NCBI GenBank assembly: GCA_003501385.1
Contig: DNPN01000269.1
Coordinates: forward strand, 9,753 to 14,879
From: Rhizobium sp.
GTDB lineage: Bacteria > Pseudomonadota > Alphaproteobacteria > Rhizobiales > Rhizobiaceae
Reading direction: 5' to 3'
Length of the DNA: 5,127 nt
Translations under genes and position numbers: made by a program
Notes under the pieces: model-generated
Databases searched by the model: none
Told to the model about the DNA's origin: nothing
The model's input: the letters and a program-made list of their open reading frames with translations, nothing else
Shown here: one piece after another, positions 1 through 5,096 of the stretch
Numbering within the stretch: the first letter of the stretch is position 1
Layout: every line of letters begins with the position of its first letter

Positions 1-33
1 CCCGAAAAGACAAACGAAAACAAGAAAAGCTAA
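1..33 (+). CDS. Possible C-terminal end of an upstream gene (partial)
   Basis: In frame 1 the first 30 bases read PEKTNENKKS and end at a TAA at 31-33. If real, this is the lysine-rich tail of a gene that starts before the window. In related rhizobia a thioredoxin-like gene often precedes the LON-domain gene (recalled context), but these ten residues are too few to identify anything. The other two forward frames are also open for a while (to 70 and to 118), so the frame itself is uncertain. The stop codon lies inside the left arm of the inverted repeat at 30-70. Confidence 0.2.
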   Translation, partial: PEKTNENKKS

Positions 34-70
34 CGTCTGTCTGGTTCAATGTGAACCAGACAGACGTTAG
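30..70. repeat. Perfect 19-bp inverted repeat, 3-nt loop
   Basis: Bases 30-48 are the exact reverse complement of bases 52-70, with ATG (49-51) between them. The right arm reads TGAACCAGACAGACGTTAG. In RNA this would be a very stable hairpin. On the plus strand no U-tract follows. On the minus strand it is followed by a pyrimidine-rich stretch (CTTTTCTTGTTTTCG), so a minus-strand or imperfect terminator is possible. Other readings are an end-of-transcript stabiliser for the upstream gene, a dispersed palindromic repeat, or a large operator, since CAGACAGACGTT-type half-sites resemble some TetR-family operators (inference). Confidence 0.75.
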
Positions 71-106
71 AGGTCACGAGGTGAGGGTGCCCTCGATCAT
101 CCTTGC

Positions 107-113
107 AGGAGGT
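107..113 (+). promoter_or_regulatory. Strong ribosome binding site of the LON-domain gene
   Basis: AGGAGGT, a complete anti-16S match, lies five bases before the ATG at 119. It fixes the start of the LON-domain gene at that position. Confidence 0.85.
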
Positions 114-118
114 CCATA

Positions 119-793
119 ATGCACGTTGGCAATGCACGATATCTGACGGCAGAAGATTTGCCGGAAACCGTTCCGGTCTTTCCTCTGGCGGGGGCTCTGC
201 TGTTGCCCGGCGGTCAGCTTCCGCTCAATATTTTCGAGCCGCGCTATCTGGAAATGTTTGATCATGCGCTGCGCAGCAATCGGTTGATCGGCATGGTGCA
301 GCCATCGTTGAACGAGCCATTCGAGATTGCCCATGGGGTATGCACGCTGGCACCTGTGGGCTGCATTGGCCGGATCACATCCTTTGCCGAAACCGGTGAT
401 GGACGCTATATGGTGTCCCTCAGTGGCGTTTGCCGCTTCCGTGTCATGGAAGAGGTGAAAAGCACACATCCTTTCCGTTCCGTGCATATCTCACCGTTTG
501 TGAGAGATCTTTCGGCAAAGGACGAGGAGAGCACAGTGGACCGCAAACGCCTGCTGGAAGTGTTCCGCGCCTATCTTGATGCCAACAAGCTGGAAGCAGA
601 TTGGGATAGCGTGCAGCGCGCCAGCAATCTCACATTGGTCAATTCGCTGTCGATGATGTCGCCTTTTGGGCCTGCTGAAAAACAGGCCTTGTTGGAGGCG
701 CAGGATTTGAAAACCCGGACTGAAACCTTGATTGCCATTACCGAAATCCATCTTGCCCGCGATTACGGCGATGCTGATACGGTGCTACAGTAA
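119..793 (+). CDS. Stand-alone LON substrate-binding domain protein
   Basis: The 224-aa protein consists essentially of the LON N-terminal (substrate-binding, PF02190-type) domain. Visible signatures are PVFPLAGALLLPGGQLPLNI at residues 19-38, continuing into FEPRYLEM, which is the classic N-terminal motif, then GCIGRI and LSGVCRFRV in the middle, and a helical C-terminal half. There is no AAA+ Walker motif and no Ser/Lys protease domain, so it cannot be a protease, although such genes are often labelled 'peptidase S16' or 'Lon-like'. It is probably a cytoplasmic protein that binds unfolded protein or peptides; its actual role in bacteria is not settled. The start is fixed by AGGAGGT five bases upstream. 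The Trm112 gene follows after 27 nt, so the two are probably co-transcribed. The length is normal for the stand-alone family. Confidence 0.9.
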   Translation: MHVGNARYLTAEDLPETVPVFPLAGALLLPGGQLPLNIFEPRYLEMFDHALRSNRLIGMVQPSLNEPFEIAHGVCTLAPVGCIGRITSFAETGDGRYMVSLSGVCRFRVMEEVKSTHPFRSVHISPFVRDLSAKDEESTVDRKRLLEVFRAYLDANKLEADWDSVQRASNLTLVNSLSMMSPFGPAEKQALLEAQDLKTRTETLIAITEIHLARDYGDADTVLQ

Positions 794-820
794 AGCGTGA
801 TTGCAGCTTGAGGAGAGCGC

Positions 821-1009
821 ATGGACCATCGTATGAACGCCGTTGATCCCAAAATGCTGGAATTGCTGGTGTGTCCTCTGACCAATGGCCGCTTGACGCT
901 GGATCGTGAGCGCAATGAACTGATCTCGGAAAAGGCGCGGCTGGCCTATCCCATCCGTGATGGCATTCCGATCATGCTGGATTCGGAAGCCCGCAAGATT
1001 GAAGATTGA
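821..1009 (+). CDS. Trm112 / UPF0434 family protein
   Basis: The 62-aa protein matches the small Trm112-like (YcaR/UPF0434) family: MLELLVCPLTNGRL at residues 12-25 and LAYPIRDGIPIMLDSEAR at 41-58, the latter being the family hallmark. In eukaryotes and archaea Trm112 is a zinc-binding partner that activates methyltransferases acting on tRNA, rRNA and release factors; the bacterial homologues are thought to be similar partners, but the partner here is unknown. The usual zinc knuckle is incomplete: only Cys18 is present, and CPLT stands where many relatives have CPxC, so zinc binding is doubtful. GAGGAG at 810-815 lies five bases before this ATG and supports it over the internal ATG at 833. 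The gene is the second member of a unit with the LON-domain gene. No terminator is obvious after it. Confidence 0.9.
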   Translation: MDHRMNAVDPKMLELLVCPLTNGRLTLDRERNELISEKARLAYPIRDGIPIMLDSEARKIED

Positions 1010-1111
1010 TACAAAGCGTCGATTGCTATCAGGATTTTCGCAATCAGCCCCAATACCATCTTGAATTTTTCCAAAACCTCCTCCACCTGAGGCGCGTGTG
1101 GTGTAAGGCCG

Positions 1112-1139
1112 TTTGACTGTTAAACCACTTAGACTATTC
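1112..1139 (+). promoter_or_regulatory. Candidate heat-shock (RpoH-type) promoter of htpG
   Basis: TTTGAC at 1112-1117 and CTATTC at 1134-1139 are arranged as TTTG-N18-CTATTC. The alphaproteobacterial sigma-32 pattern, as I remember it, is CTTG-N17/18-CTATAT, so the spacing fits, the -35 has one mismatch and the -10 is partly matched. It lies about 100 nt before the htpG start, a plausible distance, and htpG is a common RpoH target. A second, weaker CTTGAA at 1060-1065 has only CTCCACCT as a possible -10. Confidence 0.35.
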
Positions 1140-1155
1140 CATGCCCGCCGGGGCA

Positions 1156-1200
1156 GATGAAGGGCCGAACCAACACGAGAGTCGCGTGGTTCCCCTCATC
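1156..1200 (+). promoter_or_regulatory. Bulged hairpin in the htpG leader
   Basis: GATGA (1156-1160), GGG (1162-1164) and GAACCA (1167-1172) pair in order with TGGTTC (1187-1192), CCC (1193-1195) and TCATC (1196-1200). This gives 14 base pairs with single-sided bulges (A1161, CC1165-1166) and a loop of about 14 nt. It ends 22 nt before the GGGGAG ribosome binding site. It could be an mRNA leader structure, possibly temperature-responsive, because heat-shock genes of rhizobia often carry leader thermometers. It does not cover the ribosome binding site and has no recognisable ROSE consensus, so that role is speculative. Confidence 0.4.
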
Positions 1201-1237
1201 CGCTCCAGCCTCTGACCGTTTTGGGGAGATAAATTCA

Positions 1238-3133
1238 ATGTCCACTGCCACTGCTGAAAAACAAGCAGAAGCCCATGTTTTCGAGGCCGATGTCGCCCGC
1301 CTTTTGCATATGATGGTGCATTCGGTTTATTCCGACAAGGACGTTTTCCTGCGCGAACTGGTGTCCAATGCCGCCGACGCCTGCGAAAAACTGCGCTATG
1401 AAGCGATCTCGACCCCATCGTTTCTGGCTGGTGATGCGGAAACCCGCATTTTGCTGACGCTGGATGCTGATAACAATCAGTTAATCGTCGAAGACAACGG
1501 CATTGGGATGAGCCGTGCAGAACTGATTGAAGCGCTTGGCACCATTGCCCGCTCCGGCACCCGCGCTTTTATGGAGCGCATTGAGGCCAGCAAGGCCTCC
1601 GAGGGCGCGCAGTTGATCGGCCAGTTCGGTGTTGGCTTCTACTCGTCCTTCATGGTGGCGGACCGCGTTGATGTGGCGTCGCGCAAGGCGGGCGAAGAGG
1701 CAGCGTGGCTGTGGTCATCGGACGGCAAGGGCAGCTATTCAGTCAGCGAGCTGGATCTCGCAGACGCGCCCGCCCGCGGCACCCGCATCACCCTGCATCT
1801 GATGGAGGATGCCAAGGATTACACCCGCCGCACAAAGGTGGAGCGGATTGTCAAGCAACAGTCGGGCCATGTGCCAGTGCCCATCAAGATCGCCGACAAG
1901 CTGGGCGAAGAGCCAAGCCAGTTGACGGACGGCACCGCGCTGTGGACCAAATCGAAAAACGATGTCACCAAGGAAGAATATACCGATTTCTACCATGGTG
2001 TTTCTGGCCAATACGATGACCCGGCCATGACGGTGCATTTCCGCGCCGAAGGCCGTCATGAATACACCACGCTGGCTTTTGTGCCCAGCACCCAGCCGTT
2101 TGATCTGTTTGATCCAGACCGCAAGGGCCGCATGAAGCTCTATGTCAAACGCATCTTCATCACCGATGATGCCGAGCTTTTGCCGCGTTACTTGCGCTTT
2201 GTGCGCGGTTTGGTGGATACCTCAGACCTGCCTTTGAACGTCTCACGCGAGATGATTCAGGAAAGCCCGATTCTGGCTGCCATTCGCAAGGGTGTGACCA
2301 ATCGCATCCTCAGCGCCATTGAAAAACAAGCCAAGGATGATGCCGAAGCCTACACCACCTTCTGGAACAATTTTGGCATTGTGCTGAAAGAAGGTCTCTA
2401 CGATGATTTCGAGCGCAAGAGCCAATTGCTCGGCCTTGCCCGCTTCCGCACCACCACATCGGGCGAAAACCAGCGTTCGCTGACCGATTATGTCAAGGAC
2501 GCCAAGCCGGAGCAGACCGCGATCTATTACCTGACCGGCAGCAGTGTCGAACAATTGCAGGCCTCGCCGCAGCTGGAAGGGTTTAAGGCACGCGGCATTG
2601 AAGTGCTACTGCTATCCGATCCGGTCGATAGCTTCTGGGTGATGAACGCGCCGGAATTTGAGGGCAAGAGTTTTAAATCCGTAAGCCAAGGTGCCGCCGA
2701 TCTGGCACAATTTGCCAAGCCAGAAAGCACGGATGCGGAGAAAACGCCAGAAGCCAAGGCTGAAATCGCCGGATTTGTGGCAATGGCCAAGGAGCAATTG
2801 CGCGAGGACGTATCCGACGTTGTGGCCTCTGATCGCCTGACGGAAAGCGCCGTCTGCCTTGTGGCCTCGGAAAGCGGCTATGATCGCCAGCTGGAAAAAA
2901 TCCTCGCCGGTGCTGGCCAACTGCAAACCGCCTCCAAGCCGATTTTGGAAATCAACCCGGACCACGCCTTGATCAAGGCGATTGCCCACGCTGACAACAG
3001 CCCTGCGCTTCAGCAGGATGCCGTGCACCTGCTCTATGATCAGGCCCGTATTTTGGACGGCGATAAGCCCGCCGATCCCCGCGCCTTTGCCGAGCGCATG
3101 GGACGGCTGTTTGAAAAGGCCTTGAGAGGATAA
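1238..3133 (+). CDS. htpG: Molecular chaperone HtpG (bacterial Hsp90)
   Basis: This 631-aa protein is the cytosolic Hsp90 homologue, an ATP-dependent dimeric chaperone that remodels client proteins with DnaK. The N-terminal GHKL ATPase domain (about 1-225) shows FLRELVSNAADA with catalytic Glu40 and Asn44, VEDNGIGM with Asp86, GTIARSGT, and the lid glycine motif GQFGVGFYSSF at 128-138. The middle domain (about 230-500) contains PLNVSREM with Arg337, the residue that contacts the ATP gamma-phosphate. The C-terminal dimerisation domain (about 510-631) includes VVASDRLTESAVCLVASE. Length is normal and no key residue is missing. An in-frame ATG at 1157 would add 27 residues, but these do not resemble the family and lie in a leader hairpin; the ATG at 1238 has GGGGAG nine bases upstream. 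It is probably monocistronic and heat-shock controlled. Confidence 0.97.
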   Translation: MSTATAEKQAEAHVFEADVARLLHMMVHSVYSDKDVFLRELVSNAADACEKLRYEAISTPSFLAGDAETRILLTLDADNNQLIVEDNGIGMSRAELIEALGTIARSGTRAFMERIEASKASEGAQLIGQFGVGFYSSFMVADRVDVASRKAGEEAAWLWSSDGKGSYSVSELDLADAPARGTRITLHLMEDAKDYTRRTKVERIVKQQSGHVPVPIKIADKLGEEPSQLTDGTALWTKSKNDVTKEEYTDFYHGVSGQYDDPAMTVHFRAEGRHEYTTLAFVPSTQPFDLFDPDRKGRMKLYVKRIFITDDAELLPRYLRFVRGLVDTSDLPLNVSREMIQESPILAAIRKGVTNRILSAIEKQAKDDAEAYTTFWNNFGIVLKEGLYDDFERKSQLLGLARFRTTTSGENQRSLTDYVKDAKPEQTAIYYLTGSSVEQLQASPQLEGFKARGIEVLLLSDPVDSFWVMNAPEFEGKSFKSVSQGAADLAQFAKPESTDAEKTPEAKAEIAGFVAMAKEQLREDVSDVVASDRLTESAVCLVASESGYDRQLEKILAGAGQLQTASKPILEINPDHALIKAIAHADNSPALQQDAVHLLYDQARILDGDKPADPRAFAERMGRLFEKALRG

Positions 3134-3172
3134 AGGCTGCTTATTGACGACCGCGAACTCGAAGCTCCGCCA

Positions 3173-3193
3173 CCCTCGGGCCTGTCCCGAGGG
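3173..3193. repeat. GC-rich palindrome (8-bp stem, 5-nt loop) after htpG
   Basis: CCCTCGGG (3173-3180) and CCCGAGGG (3186-3193) are perfect reverse complements around CCTGT. It starts 40 nt after the htpG stop. No T-run follows on either strand, so it is not a textbook intrinsic terminator. Its shape matches the short 'CCTCGGG-loop-CCCGAGG' palindromes that I remember as dispersed intergenic elements in rhizobial and other alphaproteobacterial genomes. It may still stabilise the htpG mRNA 3' end or help termination. Confidence 0.65.
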
Positions 3194-3284
3194 CATGCTT
3201 CCGGTTATGACACGATAGTTTTCCTCAGGCGTGTTTCAATGCTCGGCCAGGGCCGGACGGGACGTTCGAGAACCAATCGCCACT

Positions 3285-3647
3285 TTAGGCATTTGCTGCC
3301 GCAGGAATAAAACGCTTCCTTATCGTCGTTTGCAGTTCGTCATCTTGCCAGCGATCGGGTAAGATTGTTTCCCACATCAACTTTCGCAAAGTCTGAGAAT
3401 TTAAATCAGTATAACCGAGTTGCTCCAAGCGGTTTAGCATCAAAAGCGGATCTATTTGGACTATTAATCGCGTCGAACCTCTAATTTGGTTCAGGATGTT
3501 GAGCATTGCTGCATGCGTTCTAAACCCGAGTGAGGCAGCGAGCGCTTCATCGGCATGTGATGAACTCACATTGAAATATTGCTCTCGCAGAGCTTTCTTA
3601 AGCTCAGCGATGTTGGAAGGGCAAAACCTAATTGTAGGATTAAACAT
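3285..3647 (-). CDS. Hypothetical protein, SSSHADEALAASLGFRTHAA motif
   Basis: I do not recognise a named family for this 120-aa protein. It is soluble, with no signal peptide or membrane segment. The N-terminal half (about residues 10-50) carries ELKKALREQYFNV followed by SSSHADEALAASLGFRTHAA, which resembles short helical modules in uncharacterised proteobacterial proteins of the type 'SSH-x-x-EALA-x-x-LGF-x-x-xAAL'. The C-terminal half is mixed and ends in a basic stretch (TTIRKRF). AGAGG (3659-3663) lies 11 bases before the ATG, a weak and slightly distant ribosome binding site. The plus-strand frame across it (3496-3987) is the less protein-like alternative. The gene stands alone between htpG and bfr in DNA of lower GC than its neighbours (25 of 60 bases G/C at 3601-3660, against 39 of 60 at 1561-1620 in htpG), which suggests an acquired gene. 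Confidence 0.65.
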   Translation of the reverse strand: MFNPTIRFCPSNIAELKKALREQYFNVSSSHADEALAASLGFRTHAAMLNILNQIRGSTRLIVQIDPLLMLNRLEQLGYTDLNSQTLRKLMWETILPDRWQDDELQTTIRKRFIPAAANA

Positions 3648-3897
3648 AGACGAACTAACCTCTTCGCCGAAGTCTGCCGATTACCCTTCGACCTTTGAGA
3701 GAAAGTCGTCGTTAGTTAATGTTTTTGCCTTTCAACCCGGCAGCAGGTTTGGAGAAGCGCCCGGCGAAAAATTTAACATTCGCCTCAACGATGCGCAAGA
3801 GAATGCACGATCAATCAGTTGGTTTAGCATCTACCGAAGTCGTTGTCGCATCTGCAATATTCGACGTCATGTCATAAAACCTGTTACTGAGTGCTCT
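3648..3897. other. AT-richer intergenic stretch with no convincing gene
   Basis: This is about 250 nt between the start of the hypothetical gene and the bfr terminator. It presumably contains the promoter of the hypothetical gene, but I find no good -35/-10 pair. The minus strand holds a 19-codon frame (3811-3870, MTSNIADATTTSVDAKPTD) that would continue in the same frame for another 32 codons after one TGA. A plus-strand frame also crosses the region. Neither has a protein-like pattern that I recognise. Confidence 0.5.
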
Positions 3898-3934
3898 AAA
3901 AAAGGCCCGGTCTGCTCTCGCAAACCGGGCCTTT
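3898..3934 (-). terminator. Intrinsic terminator of bfr
   Basis: AAAGGCCCGGT (3901-3911) pairs perfectly with ACCGGGCCTTT (3924-3934) around a 12-nt loop. Read on the minus strand, the stem runs into six T residues (complement of 3898-3903). It begins 16 nt beyond the bfr stop codon, which makes it a clear rho-independent terminator for bfr. In the other direction only three T residues follow, so any effect on plus-strand transcription would be weaker. Confidence 0.9.
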
Positions 3935-3950
3935 CTAATGCGCGAAACAA

Positions 3951-4436
3951 TTATTCGCCAGCGTCAGCCGAGTCAGCGTTGAGCTGACCATACTTTTCTT
4001 CGCCGAGCTTGGAGAAGAGTTCCAGCTGGGTTTCGAGGAAGTCGATATGGCCTTCTTCGTCGATCATCAGCTGTTCGAACAGCTTCATGGAGACATAGTC
4101 TCCAGCCTGATAACAGATGTCGCGGGATTCCTTGTAAGCGGTGCGGGCTTCGTATTCGCCAGCCAGATCAGCTTCCAGAACTTCCTTCACGGTCTGGCCG
4201 ATACGCAGCGGTGCAAGGGTCTGAAGGTTTGGATGGCCTTCGAGGAAAATGATGCGCTCGATGATTTTATCGGCGTGCTGCATTTCTTCAATCGACTCGG
4301 CGCGTTCTTTCTTGGCCAGCTTGGTGAAGCCCCAATCTTCCAGCAGGCGGAAATGCAGCCAATACTGGTTTACGGCACCCAATTCCAGAAACAGTGCCTG
4401 ATTCAAACGTTCAATAACTTTTGCATCGCCCTTCAT
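3951..4436 (-). CDS. bfr: Bacterioferritin
   Basis: The 161-aa protein is a haem-containing ferritin that assembles into a 24-subunit shell, oxidises Fe(II) and stores it as a ferric mineral in the cytoplasm. All six di-iron ferroxidase ligands are at the family's standard positions: Glu18, Glu51, His54, Glu94, Glu127 and His130. The haem ligand Met52 is also present, so this is a catalytic haem-binding subunit and not a degenerate paralogue. The start has AAGGGAG seven bases upstream. The C-terminal tail is short and acidic. An intrinsic terminator follows directly. The partner gene bfd lies upstream on the same strand but is separated by its own terminator, and an Irr-type box lies about 170 nt before the bfr start, which suggests iron-dependent control of bfr alone. 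Confidence 0.97.
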   Translation of the reverse strand: MKGDAKVIERLNQALFLELGAVNQYWLHFRLLEDWGFTKLAKKERAESIEEMQHADKIIERIIFLEGHPNLQTLAPLRIGQTVKEVLEADLAGEYEARTAYKESRDICYQAGDYVSMKLFEQLMIDEEGHIDFLETQLELFSKLGEEKYGQLNADSADAGE

Positions 4437-4570
4437 CGGAGGACTCCCTTATACGTGTTTTAATCTCGCGTATTTCCCAAGACCCATAGAGCCTCAAGGA
4501 AAATCTGCATCTTCAAATGCCAACAAAAGGCTCTTTACATCACAGATGACGCGCCACTTTGCATGGCTGA

Positions 4571-4599
4571 ATAAAAGCAGGATTGCTCCATAAAGTCGA
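4571..4599 (-). promoter_or_regulatory. Candidate bfr promoter
   Basis: On the minus strand TCGACT (complement of 4594-4599) and TTTTAT (complement of 4571-4576) are separated by 17 nt; each matches the sigma-70 consensus at four of six positions. It lies just downstream of the Irr-like box and would give a leader of about 130 nt before bfr. Other weak combinations exist nearer the gene, so this choice is tentative. Confidence 0.3.
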
Positions 4600-4605
4600 G
4601 TGCTA

Positions 4606-4626
4606 TTTTTAGAATGATTCCAAAAA
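4606..4626. promoter_or_regulatory. Irr-type iron control element (ICE box) upstream of bfr
   Basis: TTTTTAGAAT (4606-4615) and ATTCCAAAAA (4617-4626) form an inverted repeat around G4616 with one mismatch in ten pairs. The inner 17 bases TTTAGAATGATTCCAAA fit the rhizobial Irr pattern TTTRGAAYNRTTCYAAA as I remember it, at every position. Irr is the Fur-family regulator that senses iron through haem in rhizobia and represses iron-consuming or iron-storing functions when iron is low. Its location between the bfd terminator and bfr makes bfr the natural target. That Irr itself binds here is inference. Confidence 0.7.
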
Positions 4627-4646
4627 AGCAGATGACTGCACAGGCA

Positions 4647-4673
4647 ACAAAAAACCCCGGTTGAAGCCGGGGT
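4647..4673 (-). terminator. Intrinsic terminator of bfd
   Basis: On the minus strand ACCCCGG and CCGGGGT (4667-4673 and 4654-4660) form a 7-bp GC-rich stem with a 6-nt loop, followed by a run of T residues (complement of the A-run at 4649-4654). It lies about 30 nt past the bfd stop. It separates bfd from bfr, so bfr should need its own promoter. Confidence 0.88.
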
Positions 4674-4704
4674 CTGTTTAAGCACGTTATTGCTGTATAG
4701 TTTT

Positions 4705-5016
4705 TCAAGCGGATCGGTTAACCCGATTGCGACGCTCGATAATTTCGGACTTTTGCTCTTCCTGAAAGCGCTTCAAACGCTCCATAAAATCCACAACCTT
4801 CTCATAGTCGGTCTGACGAGCAGCATGATAGGCCTCCGTGGTAGAGACGATAATATCAACAACATTGGGGAAACAGCCGCAGCAACGGCCGCGCTTTTCC
4901 ATGGCGTGATACACCTTGACCGGCACAATCAGCTGCCAACAGTCTTCGTCCAGAAACGCCGTGATGGTATCGCGGATCTCTTTTTCAGTGATGTAATTGC
5001 AGCTACAAACCAACAT
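4705..5016 (-). CDS. bfd: Bacterioferritin-associated ferredoxin (BFD-like [2Fe-2S] protein)
   Basis: Starting at MLVCSCN the protein has 103 residues. Cys4-x-Cys6 and Cys45-x2-Cys48 (RCCGCF) are the expected [2Fe-2S] ligands; E. coli Bfd uses Cys4, Cys6, Cys38 and Cys41, so the spacer here is seven residues longer. Bfd passes electrons to the bacterioferritin haem so that stored iron is reduced and released. After the domain comes a charged helical tail of about 40 residues (EKVVDFMERLKRFQEEQKSE), which makes it much longer than the 64-aa E. coli protein. An ATG at 5037 would add seven residues (MFDRHAE). I prefer 5016 because the family begins at M-x-VCxC, because AGG lies nine bases upstream, and because the best promoter would place the transcript start too near 5037. 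It has its own terminator; bfr is the next gene. Confidence 0.9.
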   Translation of the reverse strand: MLVCSCNYITEKEIRDTITAFLDEDCWQLIVPVKVYHAMEKRGRCCGCFPNVVDIIVSTTEAYHAARQTDYEKVVDFMERLKRFQEEQKSEIIERRNRVNRSA

Positions 5017-5054
5017 TTCGGCATGCCTATCAAACATGACATTTACTATCCTGA

Positions 5055-5084
5055 TTTATGACTAAACAAGATGCCTTTTGTCAA
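5055..5084 (-). promoter_or_regulatory. Candidate bfd promoter
   Basis: On the minus strand a perfect TTGACA -35 (complement of 5079-5084) is followed after 18 nt by CATAAA (complement of 5055-5060), four of six -10 matches. Transcription would start near 5048, giving about 30 nt of leader to the ATG at 5016. Confidence 0.5.
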
Positions 5085-5096
5085 GATATAAATATC
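5085..5096. promoter_or_regulatory. Short palindrome next to the bfd -35
   Basis: GATAT and ATATC form a perfect inverted repeat around AA, directly adjoining the -35 element of bfd. Its position suits an operator. I cannot match it to a known Irr, RirA or Fur pattern, and short AT-rich palindromes arise by chance. Confidence 0.3.

Noticed and set aside
1021..1045. GATTGC...GCAATC hairpin after the Trm112 gene
   Set aside because: A 6-bp stem with a 13-nt loop and no T-run is too weak to call a terminator.
1157..1237. Extended N-terminus of HtpG from the ATG at 1157
   Set aside because: The 27 extra residues are unlike any Hsp90 N-terminus, the ATG is buried in a leader hairpin, and the ATG at 1238 has a good ribosome binding site.
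1739..2059. Minus-strand open frames inside htpG (also near 2243-2554 and 2612-3196)
   Set aside because: They are shadows of the htpG codon pattern on the opposite strand and have no family resemblance.
3244..3255. CGGC-CAGG-GCCG mini-hairpin downstream of the hypothetical gene
   Set aside because: Four base pairs and no T-run on either strand; likely chance in GC-rich DNA.
3712..3870. Minus-strand frame of 52 codons with one internal TGA (MTSNIADATTTS...KGKNIN)
   Set aside because: A 19-codon frame, then a stop, then 32 open codons is expected by chance. The ribosome binding site is weak and I recognise no family; a selenocysteine or broken-gene reading has no support.
3496..3987. Plus-strand 163-aa open frame
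   Set aside because: It overlaps the more protein-like minus-strand gene, runs through the bfr terminator into bfr, and its translation is rich in Ser/Cys/Arg without any recognisable pattern.
4494..4685. Minus-strand 63-aa frame between bfd and bfr
   Set aside because: It begins upstream of the bfd terminator and reads through the terminator stem and the Irr-like box, so it is not a plausible gene.
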